Below, piece after piece: positions 63,533-64,000 of a stretch of 64,000 nucleotides of DNA. The position numbers were made by a program, and so were the translations under genes. The stretch comes from Pelosinus fermentans JBW45 (GTDB lineage: Bacteria; Bacillota; Negativicutes; DSM-13327). The stretch covers positions 2,324,501 through 2,388,500 of the forward strand of contig NZ_CP010978.1 in NCBI RefSeq assembly GCF_000271665.2, written 5' to 3'. Below the pieces are notes generated by a model. It was not told where the DNA came from. It did not search any database and was given only the letters and a program-made list of their open reading frames with translations. The first letter of the stretch is position 1. Every line of letters begins with the position of its first letter.

Positions 63533-63561
63533 TTGACTATGCTGATAATATAACGTATAAT
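63533..63561 (+). promoter_or_regulatory. Sigma-A promoter for the fhaA-like gene
   Basis: TTGACT (63533-63538) and TATAAT (63556-63561) are exactly 17 bases apart, 33 bases before the start codon. Confidence 0.8.
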
Positions 63562-63593
63562 AAAATAGATTAAATTATTGGTGAGGTAATGAC

Positions 63594-64000
63594 ATGAAGT
63601 TTGTAAGAAGTTTAGAAAATATGTTTGAAAAATATATTGAAGGCTTTTTTAACAATAAATTTTCCAGTGGGTTACAGCCTATTGAAATTGGTAAGCAATT
63701 AGTTAGGACAATGGATGATGAAAAAACAGTGGGTATTTCTAAAACCTATGTTCCTAATTTATACATCGTTTATTTAAATAATGCAGATTACAGACGAATC
63801 GTTTCTTATAGCCAGACGATTTGCAAAGAGTTATCCCTTTACATAGCAGGTCAGGCAGAGCAAAGGCAATATACGATTATCGGTACACCTGTCATCGAAT
63901 TTAATGAGGATATAGGGATTACAAAAGGTAATTTTCGCGTGGTTAGTTTCTTTAGTGAACCACTGCCAGAAGAAAATAAGTTGGAAAGTGAGGATCCTGG
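63594..64000 (+). CDS. fhaA: FhaA-type DUF3662 domain protein (3' partial)
   Basis: The 135 visible codons, starting MKFVRSLENMFEKYIEGFF, match the DUF3662 N-terminal domain of FhaA-type proteins: PIEIGKQLVRTMDDEKTVG, VPNLYIVYLNN and a later IGTPVIEFNEDIGI segment. In full-length relatives a C-terminal FHA domain binds phosphothreonine. The family commonly opens clusters with a PP2C phosphatase, RodA, a PBP and a PrkC/PknB kinase. Those genes would lie past the window's end. GAGGTAATGAC and a good promoter precede the ATG. Confidence 0.85.
   Translation, partial: MKFVRSLENMFEKYIEGFFNNKFSSGLQPIEIGKQLVRTMDDEKTVGISKTYVPNLYIVYLNNADYRRIVSYSQTICKELSLYIAGQAEQRQYTIIGTPVIEFNEDIGITKGNFRVVSFFSEPLPEENKLESEDP

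Overview
The window comes from an AT-rich, spore-forming Firmicute with an outer membrane, most likely a Negativicute of the Sporomusaceae (Pelosinus-like). Two sets of evidence point there. The sporulation genes spoVD, spoIIGA, sigE, sigG and spoIIR are all present. A signal-peptide-bearing beta-barrel porin ending in Phe sits at 23617-24552, which a single-membrane Bacillus or Clostridium would not have. The oxygen-independent class III ribonucleotide reductase and a clostridial 2[4Fe-4S] ferredoxin suggest an anaerobe. The species is inferred, not proven. There are no tRNA, rRNA or CRISPR loci.

Region 1 (1-17547) is a division and cell wall cluster: spoVD (5' end outside the window), murE, murF, mraY, murD, ftsW, murG, murC, murA, ddl, ftsQ, a DUF881 gene, sbp, ftsA and ftsZ. 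It makes the lipid-linked peptidoglycan precursor and the septal machinery. murB is not in the cluster. Region 2 (17600-21260) is the sporulation switch: spoIIGA-sigE (mother-cell sigma factor and its activating protease), then sigG and spoIIR (forespore sigma factor, and the secreted signal that triggers SpoIIGA).

Region 3 (21260-27704) is accessory. It holds a leftward large serine recombinase, a 45-residue basic protein gene, the porin with a long leader, a complete IS1182-like insertion sequence of clearly higher GC, and four small genes of unknown or poorly known role. Region 4 (27705-33126) has tandem NrdR boxes, nrdR, nrdD, a radical SAM gene and pgeF. Region 5 (33428-39811) is the ylm/divIVA cluster: yggS, sepF, proC, ylmH, divIVA, then ileS behind a strong promoter and an isoleucine T-box. 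Region 6 (39847-44864) carries small metabolic genes, a ferredoxin, and the lspA-rluD-pyrR operon.

Region 7 has leftward rqcH facing that operon, then a Ca2+-type P-ATPase, dapF and a secreted protein of unknown role. Region 8 (51358-63362) is the conserved yicC-remA-gmk-rpoZ-coaBC / SAM riboswitch-metK / priA-def-fmt-DUF116-rsmB-rlmN block. The window ends in the first part of an FhaA-like gene, which often opens a Ser/Thr kinase cluster.

Most of the window is conserved housekeeping DNA. I did not find a clear new multi-gene system. The least explained material is the accessory stretch 21181-27704, the structured RNAs or hairpins between genes (12944-13062, 19472-19532, 23421-23616, and a recurring ACTTGG/CCAAGT hairpin), and the perfect palindrome before the ferredoxin gene. 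Where a start codon differs from the longest open frame, the choice rests on ribosome binding site spacing and family N-termini.
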